Assembly: GCA_003503535.1 (NCBI GenBank)
Contig: DOCI01000326.1
Coordinates: 41,375 to 66,232 of the forward strand
Reading direction: 5' to 3'
DNA: 24,858 nucleotides
DNA from: Planctomycetaceae bacterium
GTDB taxonomy: Bacteria; Planctomycetota; Planctomycetia; Planctomycetales; Planctomycetaceae
Shown: one piece after another, positions 1 to 7,848 of the stretch
Layout: every line of letters starts with the position of its first letter
Position numbering within the stretch: the stretch's first letter is position 1
Program-made: the position numbers and the translations under genes
The notes under the pieces: generated by a model
Told to the model about the DNA's origin: nothing
What the model saw: the letters and a program-made list of their open reading frames with translations, nothing else
Databases searched by the model: none

Positions 1-192
1 GAAGACAACCTCATCCGTGGCTGCGTGTCGCTCGGACAATTCATTCCGCATGTCATGCTGCTTTGCTTCATCTCTTGAGAAAACAGTAATTTTTTCTGGA
101 CGCCCCAACTCACCAGTCAAAATCCGCTTGACCAACGTCTTACCAAGCGATCCTGTCCCCCCTGTAATCAATACTCTTCTACCAGTTAACAT
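1..192 (-). CDS. NAD-dependent sugar-nucleotide 4,6-dehydratase (CapD/FnlA-like), N-terminal part only
   Basis: Reading from the ATG at 192 down to the window edge gives 64 residues of an extended SDR protein; the rest lies outside. It opens with a Rossmann strand and the nucleotide-binding motif GGTGSLG at about residues 11-17, followed by FSRDEAKQHDMR at about 38-49. The FSRDE...DMR signature is typical of the polysaccharide-biosynthesis CapD/FnlA/WbjB family, which acts on UDP-N-acetylglucosamine in the cytoplasm. The start is supported by AGGAAG about 8 nt upstream, which overlaps the stop codon of the preceding gene (10 nt between the coding regions). It is the last visible gene of the minus-strand polysaccharide operon. 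Family assignment is fairly sure. Whether it is a plain dehydratase or a dehydratase/5-epimerase cannot be told from this fragment. Confidence 0.85.
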   Translation of the reverse strand, partial: MLTGRRVLITGGTGSLGKTLVKRILTGELGRPEKITVFSRDEAKQHDMRNELSERHAATDEVVF

Positions 193-202
193 TCTATACT
201 TC

Positions 203-1069
203 CTACTTATCTATTTCGTCTTTGATGACTTGAAGCATCTCATTCCAACCAGGGGGAATGTAACGAGTTGCCTTTCGAAACTTATCGCTGCATAGCCTAC
301 GGTCACAGGAATATTCCGAATCAGACTCCACAGTCACGTTCAATTGAAATATCCGATTAATAAGCACTAAGAGTTCATACTTTGAAATGGGATTTGACGA
401 AACATGCCACACCCCATTCATATCATAATGTTTATCTACGATTAGCGATAACACATTAGCAAACTCGGTCGTAGTAAAACCACTAAACAAGGCATTTTTG
501 TATCCCTTGACAGTTTGACCTTCCTGCATAAAAAACCACTCAAGCAAACCACGTTTATGTATTAGCTCTTTACCAATTATGGACGTTCTCAGAGTCAAAC
601 CACGTTCTTGAATTTCTCCAAGCAACTTGCTGCGACCATACAAATCAATCGGATCAGGAATATCGAGCTCAGCATAGGGACGTTTTTTATTGCCAGAAAA
701 CACACAATCTGTACTGATTTGAATCAATCGAGAGTTATACTTTTCACAGATCGAATTTAGTAAATGAGGAAAGAGTGAGTTGATTCGTATTGATGGTATG
801 GCTTTTGACGACAGATCATCTTGCTTTACAATTCCCACACAGTTGATCACATTTTGGGGGAGTACTTGACTCACAATATCCTCAATCCGATCGATCTCAT
901 TGACATCTACATGATCATACATATCAACATTATCATCTGGAACACTCAGCAGCTGCAAGGCTTCCTCCTTACATAGACGCGTCGTCACAGCCAAATCATA
1001 TTTCCGATGCCATTTACGCACCAGAGCATGCCCTAGCATTCCCGTTGAACCGATAATTAATATTTTCAC
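203..1069 (-). CDS. RmlD-like sugar-nucleotide 4-keto reductase (extended SDR)
   Basis: This cytoplasmic NAD(P)-dependent reductase has 288 residues from a GTG start. Visible motifs are the Rossmann glycine motif GSTGMLG at residues 7-13, STDCVFSG at 119-126 (RmlD has STDYVF-type sequence here), and the catalytic pair Y144-x3-K148 in YGRSK. The length fits RmlD, not the longer CapF/WbjC proteins that carry a cupin domain. An in-frame ATG at 1123 would add 18 residues in front of the Rossmann strand and looks spurious; GTG at 1069 matches family N-termini, although neither start has a strong ribosome site. The next gene starts 10 nt downstream, so the two are probably co-translated. By analogy with UDP-L-QuiNAc/UDP-L-RhaNAc pathways, a CapD-type dehydratase and an RmlD-type reductase act in sequence. 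This is inference; dTDP-rhamnose reductase is an alternative. Confidence 0.85.
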   Translation of the reverse strand: MKILIIGSTGMLGHALVRKWHRKYDLAVTTRLCKEEALQLLSVPDDNVDMYDHVDVNEIDRIEDIVSQVLPQNVINCVGIVKQDDLSSKAIPSIRINSLFPHLLNSICEKYNSRLIQISTDCVFSGNKKRPYAELDIPDPIDLYGRSKLLGEIQERGLTLRTSIIGKELIHKRGLLEWFFMQEGQTVKGYKNALFSGFTTTEFANVLSLIVDKHYDMNGVWHVSSNPISKYELLVLINRIFQLNVTVESDSEYSCDRRLCSDKFRKATRYIPPGWNEMLQVIKDEIDK

Positions 1070-1169
1070 TTGATTCAAATACTTTATAATACATATAGAT
1101 AAATATGCCGAGCAATTGAACAATACACTTCAACTAGTATATCCGATCATAATACTTAACAATGACAGT

Positions 1170-1955
1170 CTATCCAATCGGCTTATACACGCCACCATCA
1201 TGTGTAATTTTCCATTCCGCCCGGTGCACACCACTACTTGATGTTTGCTCCTGCGGACGTGGATAACTTGTATAATAATACATAATAAGCGACTTCCTAC
1301 TTTCTCCTGGCGGACACATTAATGGGGCTGGATGTCCGTGAAATGTATAGTCATGCGTTGTGAACACAACAATTCTATTAAATATTGGATCGATCTTTCT
1401 TTCGCAGTTTTCAAGTTTTTCATCCCAGAATTCGAGTTGACCATTCCATTCTGTTTGCCAATTCTTATTCAGGAATAATATCAAATTTACTCTACGATGA
1501 ACCTTCATCAAATCATGCCAGTTTCCGTCAGCATGAACTGCTAATTGTCCTCCAGGCAAAATACAATTTAATCCCCCTCCAGTAAGATATGGATCGGCGA
1601 TTAACCCTTCTATGCCTGTCAGTTCTGACAAACTTCGCAAGACATCTCCCGAGTTCAGAAAATTAATCATTTCATAAGTATGCTTGGGCACCTGTGCATT
1701 ATTCTCCCAATTCGATCTCAGCTTAATCTGTACACTTTCCTGATTTGACGAATGCCACACGTTCGATTCGGGATCGGGAAATTCTTCGAGCAAGGAATCC
1801 AGTACTTCTTCTGAAAAATAATTGTCAATCACAATATGCGGAAAAGGCTTGTTATGCGTATATATCTCTTTTTTATTTGCCGCATATTCTTGGAAGTCTT
1901 GCCCCAAATTTTGATAATATTGAATCATACATTCACTCATAGTTATTTTATACAT
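1170..1955 (-). CDS. 2-oxoglutarate/Fe(II)-dependent oxygenase in polysaccharide locus
   Basis: This 261-residue cytoplasmic protein has no signal peptide. It fits the prolyl-4-hydroxylase-like 2OG-Fe(II) oxygenase fold: the iron ligands appear as H141-x-D143 (HAD) and H206 or H208 (FHGHP), with R220 in SRKSL placed to bind the 2-oxoglutarate carboxylate. The segment RRVNLILFLNKNW (about 154-166) is the usual core strand before the second histidine. The start is uncertain: Met1 and Met6 are both possible and neither has a clear Shine-Dalgarno. It lies between the ABC exporter and the sugar-nucleotide genes on the same strand, which suggests hydroxylation or oxidation of a sugar, lipid or glycan precursor. 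The real substrate cannot be read from sequence. The gene is strongly AT-rich, like the other polysaccharide genes here. Confidence 0.85.
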   Translation of the reverse strand: MYKITMSECMIQYYQNLGQDFQEYAANKKEIYTHNKPFPHIVIDNYFSEEVLDSLLEEFPDPESNVWHSSNQESVQIKLRSNWENNAQVPKHTYEMINFLNSGDVLRSLSELTGIEGLIADPYLTGGGLNCILPGGQLAVHADGNWHDLMKVHRRVNLILFLNKNWQTEWNGQLEFWDEKLENCERKIDPIFNRIVVFTTHDYTFHGHPAPLMCPPGESRKSLIMYYYTSYPRPQEQTSSSGVHRAEWKITHDGGVYKPIG

Positions 1956-2032
1956 TTCAATTAATTAATATATACTGAAACTGATTTCAATCCTGAATCA
2001 GTGTATCTAATAATATCTTTTATCACCCATAT

Positions 2033-3337
2033 TCAACAGACGACCCTGGTCTCCCAGTCTAACCTTGGCCGTATGATTCCAGCCCACTCACCTAAGAACT
2101 CTTTCCGCATGGAACCGGAATCAGTGACGTTGAATGAAATTGGAGGAGTTTCTGCTATGACATTTGTAATGTCCTGATAAATCCTGGCAATTGCATAATA
2201 CTGATTTGCATTGAGCAAGTTAGCTGGAATATTACAGGTCGCTATATAGTCGCCCGTTTCCAATGGAATATTGAAGTACTTATCCTCTGCAATAGATGCG
2301 GAATGTCTATTTGCAGACGTAAGTACAATTTCTCCATTCATATTGCTTAAGACGATTCCACTAGACAAACACATCCCCGAGTGGTTCAGTCGATAGTTGA
2401 TGCTGAATTGAACAGGGAAGTCGATTGAAATCTGATTGCTGTTCATTCCCGTATTTGAGATTCCAAATTTAGTGATTTGAACATCATCATTCCCTGGATA
2501 ATTACTTCCTTTATCCCATATCAATTCATTAGAAGATGCCTCTTCATTGACATTCAGGTAACACTTGATTGCGTTCTCGGTGGTATCACTTAGTACCATG
2601 TTCCCTTCTTTAATCAAAATTGCTTTATTGCATAATCGACTGATCGCTGCCATATTGTGGCTAACGAACAAAATAGTTCGTCCCCCATGGGCCACATCGC
2701 TCATTTTCCCCATACATTTTTTCTGGAATTCGATGTCACCAACAGCCAACACTTCGTCGATAATTAAAATTTCCGATTTCAAATGAGCAGCAACTGCAAA
2801 GCCGAGCCGAACTTGCATGCCGCTTGAGTAGCGTTTGACCGGCGTATCAAGAAATTTTTCGACGCCGGAGAAATCGACGATTTCGTCGAAATGGCTTTTG
2901 ATTTCTGCGCGGGTCATACCTAGAACTGAACCACTCAGATAGATGTTTTCACGGCCTGTCAATTCGGGATGGAATCCTGTGCCAACTTCGAGCAGGGATG
3001 AGATTCGTCCCCGGACCCCAAATCGGCCTTGGGTTGGCTCGGTAATTCGCGAGAGGATCTTCAGCAGAGTGCTTTTGCCGGCTCCGTTTCGTCCAATAAT
3101 GCCGACGACATCGCCTTCCTTGACTTCGAAATTGATGTCTTTTAAGGCCCAGAATTCATTCTCGGACGGAGCTGCGTTTTGAGGAATTGCCTTAGATTTA
3201 TTGATCATCTTGTGTGGCAAGCTAATTACAGATTTCCCCAATCCCGTCATGGCCTCCGAAAGGCGATTGTACGGTTGGTGAGTTCCGATTCGATATTTTT
3301 TTCCGAGCCCTTCGACTCGTAATGCCACGTTACTCAT
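2033..3337 (-). CDS. Wzt-like ABC transporter ATPase for polysaccharide export
   Basis: This 434-residue ATPase has a nucleotide-binding domain at about 1-260: Walker A GRNGAGKST at 82-90, signature YSSGMQ at 170-175, Walker B ILIIDE at 190-195 and the H-loop histidine H227. Residues about 270-434 form a second, beta-rich domain of the kind that in Wzt proteins binds the finished glycan before export. The ATPase half is family-typical, including the insertion at about 30-60 before the A-loop region. Its partner permease lies 50 nt upstream. The part encoding roughly residues 1-232 is near 49% G+C over the 480 nt I counted, while the 480 nt beyond it are near 38%, so the C-terminal domain may have a separate origin. 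In the cell it would power O-antigen-like glycan export across the inner membrane. TagH is the nearest alternative name. Confidence 0.93.
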   Translation of the reverse strand: MSNVALRVEGLGKKYRIGTHQPYNRLSEAMTGLGKSVISLPHKMINKSKAIPQNAAPSENEFWALKDINFEVKEGDVVGIIGRNGAGKSTLLKILSRITEPTQGRFGVRGRISSLLEVGTGFHPELTGRENIYLSGSVLGMTRAEIKSHFDEIVDFSGVEKFLDTPVKRYSSGMQVRLGFAVAAHLKSEILIIDEVLAVGDIEFQKKCMGKMSDVAHGGRTILFVSHNMAAISRLCNKAILIKEGNMVLSDTTENAIKCYLNVNEEASSNELIWDKGSNYPGNDDVQITKFGISNTGMNSNQISIDFPVQFSINYRLNHSGMCLSSGIVLSNMNGEIVLTSANRHSASIAEDKYFNIPLETGDYIATCNIPANLLNANQYYAIARIYQDITNVIAETPPISFNVTDSGSMRKEFLGEWAGIIRPRLDWETRVVC

Positions 3338-3387
3338 CTAATTTCTAATTAAGTAATTGAGTTTCAAATTTTGAACGTCCATTTTTT

Positions 3388-4320
3388 TTATACGCGATCG
3401 GCAAAAACTCGTTCCGTTTTTCCGAAATATATAACTCCTCCAACAAATATCCCACCCATAAGCAAGAATGAAGCCAGCATCGGAAGTATGTCCGGAAATG
3501 GTGTTCCCAGTATCGCCCAGCGGGTCGCCATCAGCAGGTTAGCAAAGGGATTTAAACAATAGATGAATTTTATCGCAGGAGACATTCTTTCGGCAACAGC
3601 TGGCAATTCATAAGTCACAGGACTGATCAAAAGTCCAATGCTGATTATAAATGGAACAACGTATTGTACGTCCCGATAGATTGCATTGATGGAAGAAAGC
3701 CAAAAAGAACATGCGAGCGTTGTCAAAAAGAGAGCCAGCAAAATTATTGGCATCGTAATGACCGCCAGGTTAGGGACGACACCAAACCAAAACATCAGGC
3801 AGATCAGTACGCAGGAAGCAATTCCCATGTCGACCAGCGGAGGGAGTAGAGCTGACAGAGGTAGTAAAATTTTGGGGAAATAGACTTTTTGTACAAGCTG
3901 TGCATTGCTGGAGATCGATTGCGTGGCTGCGATCACGGATGCACCGAAAAACTGCCAGGGGATCAGGCCACATAAGCTGGTAATTGCATAAGGCACCCCA
4001 CTGCGTGTCGGTTTGCCATCCAATGAGGAAAAGAGCAAACCAAAGACGAGCATCGTGACGACAGGTTGGATAATTGCCCACAACGCACCAATGACGGTTT
4101 GCCGATAGCGAACTTTTAAATCCCTCAGGGCAAATTGCCAGATGAGATTTCGATAGCGCCAAATTTCACCTGGATTAATGCTTTGCCAGACTGAACGACG
4201 ACCGTAGTAAGTCATCTCAGAGGGATCATTCAGAGTTGATGATCCATTCAATGGCAACTCCTGTGAAATGGAGCCATGCTCTCTCTCTGCTGGTGATGAC
4301 ACAGGAATTTCGTCAGACAT
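3388..4320 (-). CDS. Wzm-like ABC-2 permease for polysaccharide export
   Basis: This 310-residue inner-membrane protein has a cytoplasmic N-terminus and about six transmembrane segments (roughly 79-99, 112-132, 165-181, 188-210, 222-238, 280-298). Family marks are DLKVRYRQTVIGALWAIIQP at 67-86, KVYFPKILLPLS at 145-156 and YRDVQYVVPF at 215-224, all typical of the Wzm/TagG/KpsM ABC-2 group. It pairs with the Wzt-like ATPase 50 nt downstream to form the glycan exporter. The first 35 residues are polar and poorly conserved in type. The start at 4320 lacks a clear Shine-Dalgarno, and ATG at 4215 is an alternative that keeps the conserved region. It is the first gene of the minus-strand polysaccharide block. 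A TATAAT box lies 44 nt upstream of the start. Confidence 0.93.
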   Translation of the reverse strand: MSDEIPVSSPAEREHGSISQELPLNGSSTLNDPSEMTYYGRRSVWQSINPGEIWRYRNLIWQFALRDLKVRYRQTVIGALWAIIQPVVTMLVFGLLFSSLDGKPTRSGVPYAITSLCGLIPWQFFGASVIAATQSISSNAQLVQKVYFPKILLPLSALLPPLVDMGIASCVLICLMFWFGVVPNLAVITMPIILLALFLTTLACSFWLSSINAIYRDVQYVVPFIISIGLLISPVTYELPAVAERMSPAIKFIYCLNPFANLLMATRWAILGTPFPDILPMLASFLLMGGIFVGGVIYFGKTERVFADRV

Positions 4321-4701
4321 AGGGTTTCAGCAACAACTCTGAGATGAACGCACTAACATGTTAATTATAGAAATCTGTGTCTGGATGCCTTATGATGTAA
4401 CGTTCAGCCAAATGCGTAGACAACCTTCCGTCGTCAAATCGTACCAACTCCTCTTTCAGGTTTCCATGTCGCTTTATGCTGCCTGAGTGGATTTTGAATT
4501 TACCCAACCCGCTTCCATCCCTGCCTCAAAGCTACCTTCCCCTGGAATACAGTTCTCCGGGATGGACGTGTTAGGCGATAAGGTTAAATCTCATGTAAGA
4601 ATCATTTGAATACTCAACTATGCGAACAAACATTTGCAACAGACTTGAGATTATTGTCAGTCAAGGATTGAGCGACGAAAAATAAACTTACAAACAAGTT
4701 A
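4321..4701. other. intergenic region without a recognisable gene
   Basis: This 381-nt gap lies between the 5' end of the permease gene and the 3' end of the esterase gene, both on minus. Apart from the possible -10 box I see no reading frame with a family signature, no strong hairpin with a T-run and no long repeat. A weak five-pair inverted repeat (AACTT/AAGTT) at 4685-4700 sits right after the esterase stop. The gap separates the polysaccharide block from the haem/DUF1501 block and probably holds the terminator of one and the promoter of the other. Confidence 0.5.
4364..4369 (-). promoter_or_regulatory. possible -10 box before the polysaccharide export operon
   Basis: On the minus strand this hexamer reads TATAAT, a perfect -10 match, 44 nt upstream of the permease start. 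No good -35 hexamer is found at 16-18 nt spacing (the segment there reads about TAAGGC), so the call rests on one box and on its place before the first gene of the block. Confidence 0.3.
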
Positions 4702-5577
4702 TCACGCCCCATTTTTCTCCATCAACGTTGTCAGCCACTGCAGCGACTGCTTTTGCCAGGTATCCCACATTGGTCCCTGATAGCCATTCAAACCGTGCCC
4801 CCCGGAAGGCAACTCCAATAACTCAGTTGGCACATCGTGCGATTGCAGAGCCTTGTAGAATACCTGACTGTTGGATGAAGTGACGACTGTGTCATCTAAT
4901 GCATGAGCCAGAAAGGTAGGAGAAGACTGTTTAGTCACTTGTTTTTCATTGGAAAACAGATTGATCAATTCGTCAGTCGGGTTTTCTCCAAGTAAATTTC
5001 TCCTTGAACCACCGTGGGTCGATTGATCCATCGTGATCACGGGATAAACCAAAATTGCGAAATCGGGTCGAGATGTTTGACGTTCGATAGGATTTTTCGA
5101 TTCCTGACGTCCGTGATCGAAGTGTGTTGCAGCAGTCGATGCCAGGTGGCCGCCCGCAGAAAAACCCATGATTCCGATCTTCTCCGGATTGATCTTCCAC
5201 TGTTTCCCATTGGCTCGCGCCGTTTGAATGGCGCGCTGTGCATCCAGAAGTGGTACGTAGGGACGCCCCTTGGGCAATCGATACTCCAGGACAAGTCCAG
5301 TAATTCCATGTTGATTCAACCACTTGGCAATACCATGACCTTCAGGCCCGGTGACCAGCCCACCATAGCCGCCACCGGGACAGATAACGACTGCGATCCC
5401 ACTGGGTTTCTCAGGACGATGCAACGTCAACCAGGCATCATTCTTCTCAAATGTGCCATCGCCATTCGGAGCATGCCCATTCCATAGTGAGATTCGCTCT
5501 GGTGAGAGCTGAATCTCCTCTGCATGACACTGAGTCACTGAAAGCACAAATGTAAGAACGATTATATTGCGAATCAT
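4702..5577 (-). CDS. secreted alpha/beta-hydrolase esterase (acetyl/acetylxylan esterase-like)
   Basis: This 291-residue protein has a signal peptide at about 1-19 (hydrophobic core after MIRN, cleavage near CHA). The alpha/beta-hydrolase signs are the oxyanion-type CPGGGYGGL at 66-74, the nucleophile S140 in GFSAGG, an acid at D228 or D229 in HALDDTVV, and the catalytic H261 in SGGHG. The pattern matches secreted BD-FAE/acetylxylan-esterase-like enzymes that remove acetyl groups from polysaccharides. The ATG is preceded by AGGGA at about 6 nt, and only 33 nt separate it from the DUF1549/DUF1553 gene upstream, so it is probably the last gene of that operon. The substrate is not determined. 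Being exported, it could work beside the sulfatases found further along. Confidence 0.9.
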   Translation of the reverse strand: MIRNIIVLTFVLSVTQCHAEEIQLSPERISLWNGHAPNGDGTFEKNDAWLTLHRPEKPSGIAVVICPGGGYGGLVTGPEGHGIAKWLNQHGITGLVLEYRLPKGRPYVPLLDAQRAIQTARANGKQWKINPEKIGIMGFSAGGHLASTAATHFDHGRQESKNPIERQTSRPDFAILVYPVITMDQSTHGGSRRNLLGENPTDELINLFSNEKQVTKQSSPTFLAHALDDTVVTSSNSQVFYKALQSHDVPTELLELPSGGHGLNGYQGPMWDTWQKQSLQWLTTLMEKNGA

Positions 5578-5610
5578 AGTTGTCCCTAAACCACAGAATT
5601 CTCGAATGAC

Positions 5611-7848
5611 TCAATGATTGAAGGCAAATTCCGTAGAATTCAGCAGCCCCCAAAAAATGTCTTCATAGATGTCAGAATCCTTATTGGAATCCTCAATAAG
5701 AGCCTGCAGAGAACTGATTTCTTCTGGAGTGGGCTGACGGCAAAGAGCCAGCACAAAGAGTTCCTTGATGATCGTCTCAGGTGACTCTTTCGCGTCTAAC
5801 AGCTTTTTGATGCGTCCCCCGGCACCAAGTCGAGCCCGGAGCGTGTCACCGACTGCCATGTGCAGAGATTGGGATAATGTCGGTTCCGATTTCGTTTCGC
5901 AGGCACAAATTGTTGCTCGACTGGAACGACCAAAGGTTTCAAAAAACTGATCTCCAAAGTGCGGCCCACTCGTATCACCAGCGACACGTGGATAAACATC
6001 TATGGCTCGCGTACCTGATGGAAATCCACTGAAGTTACGCGGGACATTTGTCACGGTGACGACCGAATCCATTAACACATCGGCTCGTAAACGTCGCAAC
6101 CGGGCATGAGAAAACTGACGTGTATCTCCCCGATTGGAATCATTCGGTTGAGAACTCAATTGATAGACACGCGAGTTGCAGATATCGCGTACCAGACTTC
6201 TGAGGTTAAAGCCGGAATCGACCAGATGATCGGACAACGCACGGAGCAGCGGTTCGTTGGTTGGTGGATTACTGATACGAACATCATCGACGGGTTCCAC
6301 CACCCCCCTGCCAATCAGTTGAGCCCAGATTCGATTAGCCAGATTTCGGCTGAACATTTCATTGTCTGCCGAAGTGAGCCAGTCTGCCAGTTGTTGACGT
6401 GGATCGCCATTGTGTTCAACAGGTTCGGTTGCCCCGAGTGTGCGGGCAGGCATGGGACGTCCATCGACAAGATGTTGAGCGGGTGCAACTGAAGCATCGT
6501 AGTAAATTCGCTGCTCACGTGGCTCGACCCCAGGTTTACGTTTGATACCGGAAAAGAAACTGACAAAGCTGTAGTAATCGTCCATCGTCCAGCGATCGAA
6601 TGGGTGGTTATGACATTCCGCACACTGAATCTGCACTCCGAGAAACACCTGAGAAAAATCAGCAGCGTAGGCTTTCGGCTGAAATCTTGGTCCGTGAACC
6701 AGCATCGTATACATGTTGGAGGGCCCATTAATCAGATTGCTCCCGGAAGCCGACACCATTTCGGAAACAAATTCATTCAACGGTCGATCATTCCGCAATT
6801 GTGTGCGAATCCATTCGTAAAACGCATCAGCCGCCTTTATGTGTGTGCCGACCGGAGCATAATTGCCCCCCATGACTCGCAATTTTTCTGCCCACAGAGT
6901 TGTCCAGAGGTCAGCGAAGGCATCGTCAGTCAACAATGCTTCAATCTTCTGTTCTCGCTTATTAGCTGAGGTATCAGCCATAAATGATTCATACTCGGCA
7001 ACTGTCGGCGCTCGGCCAGCCAGATCCAGTGTAATCCGTCGTAAAAACGTTTCATCATCACACAGCTCCGACGGCACGATGCGAAGTTTCTGCAAACGGT
7101 CGAAAACAAGTTGGTCGATATAGTTAACGACAGGAGGATCAGGCCAGTTGAAATTCTCTGCAGACGGCAAAACGATAATTTCGACACCGACGGTGAAACG
7201 ATTGAAACGCGCGAACACATGACTATCGCCTGAGCCCCTGGCAGTGATATGACCATCGGAATCAATATCGACCACGCTGGCATTATTACTGTGATAACGT
7301 GCCAGATTCGTGACATCACGCCGGGAGCCATCGCTTGCCAAAGCTGTCACTAGAATGCTTTCCTGCAACCCAGGTCGATCAAACACAATACTTTCCGTCG
7401 AGAGTTCAAGCCCGACGACTTCCGGAACAGGTCCAGCATCGTCTTTTGCGCCTTCTTCAATCCATTTCATCAGAGTCGCATAATACGCGCTGTCACGATC
7501 AAAAAGTTTTCCCCCCGTGTGAGGAACACTGCCTGTTGCTTTTCGTAACAATAAACTTTGTTCCGGGAGAGCAACATTGACGCGACGGCCGATCATCTCT
7601 TCGCTGATTCGAAAATAATCTCCCTTGGGATCATATCCAAACAGCGAAAGATGAAATCCATCCTTACCGCGGGCAGCACCATGGCACGTTCCCGAGTTAC
7701 AACCAGCCCGGAACAGAACGGGCATGACATCCCGACGAAAGCTGATCTCTTCAGCAATCGACGTTGATGCTAAGGTTGTTAAACACAACACAAGACAAAT
7801 GGCAATCGAGCGTTGAAGTCCACTTGCAGACAATAAATACTGATTCAC
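5611..7848 (-). CDS. exported DUF1549/DUF1553 (PSD1-type) protein with two haem-type cysteine motifs
   Basis: This 745-residue protein has a signal peptide at about 1-32. Near the N-terminus is C50-x4-C55-H56 (GCNSGTCHG), in the segment usual for planctomycete cytochrome-like domains. Residues about 145-226 form a bacterial Ig-like (BIG2) domain. DUF1549 spans about 240-440 and contains a canonical CxxCH haem motif, C409-A-E-C412-H413, followed by NHPFDRW. DUF1553 spans about 480-740 and includes PRQQLADWLT, ANRIWAQLIGRG and the conserved C648-x-C650. The start codon overlaps the stop of the upstream PPC-domain gene by 4 nt, so translation is probably coupled. Such proteins occur in large numbers in planctomycetes beside DUF1501 proteins. 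Their reaction is not established; a periplasmic redox role is inferred from the cysteine motifs. Confidence 0.93.
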   Translation of the reverse strand: MNQYLLSASGLQRSIAICLVLCLTTLASTSIAEEISFRRDVMPVLFRAGCNSGTCHGAARGKDGFHLSLFGYDPKGDYFRISEEMIGRRVNVALPEQSLLLRKATGSVPHTGGKLFDRDSAYYATLMKWIEEGAKDDAGPVPEVVGLELSTESIVFDRPGLQESILVTALASDGSRRDVTNLARYHSNNASVVDIDSDGHITARGSGDSHVFARFNRFTVGVEIIVLPSAENFNWPDPPVVNYIDQLVFDRLQKLRIVPSELCDDETFLRRITLDLAGRAPTVAEYESFMADTSANKREQKIEALLTDDAFADLWTTLWAEKLRVMGGNYAPVGTHIKAADAFYEWIRTQLRNDRPLNEFVSEMVSASGSNLINGPSNMYTMLVHGPRFQPKAYAADFSQVFLGVQIQCAECHNHPFDRWTMDDYYSFVSFFSGIKRKPGVEPREQRIYYDASVAPAQHLVDGRPMPARTLGATEPVEHNGDPRQQLADWLTSADNEMFSRNLANRIWAQLIGRGVVEPVDDVRISNPPTNEPLLRALSDHLVDSGFNLRSLVRDICNSRVYQLSSQPNDSNRGDTRQFSHARLRRLRADVLMDSVVTVTNVPRNFSGFPSGTRAIDVYPRVAGDTSGPHFGDQFFETFGRSSRATICACETKSEPTLSQSLHMAVGDTLRARLGAGGRIKKLLDAKESPETIIKELFVLALCRQPTPEEISSLQALIEDSNKDSDIYEDIFWGLLNSTEFAFNH

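Noticed and set aside
4685..4700. AACTT/AAGTT hairpin as terminator of the esterase operon
   Set aside because: Five A/T-rich pairs are too weak, and no T-run follows in the minus-strand direction.
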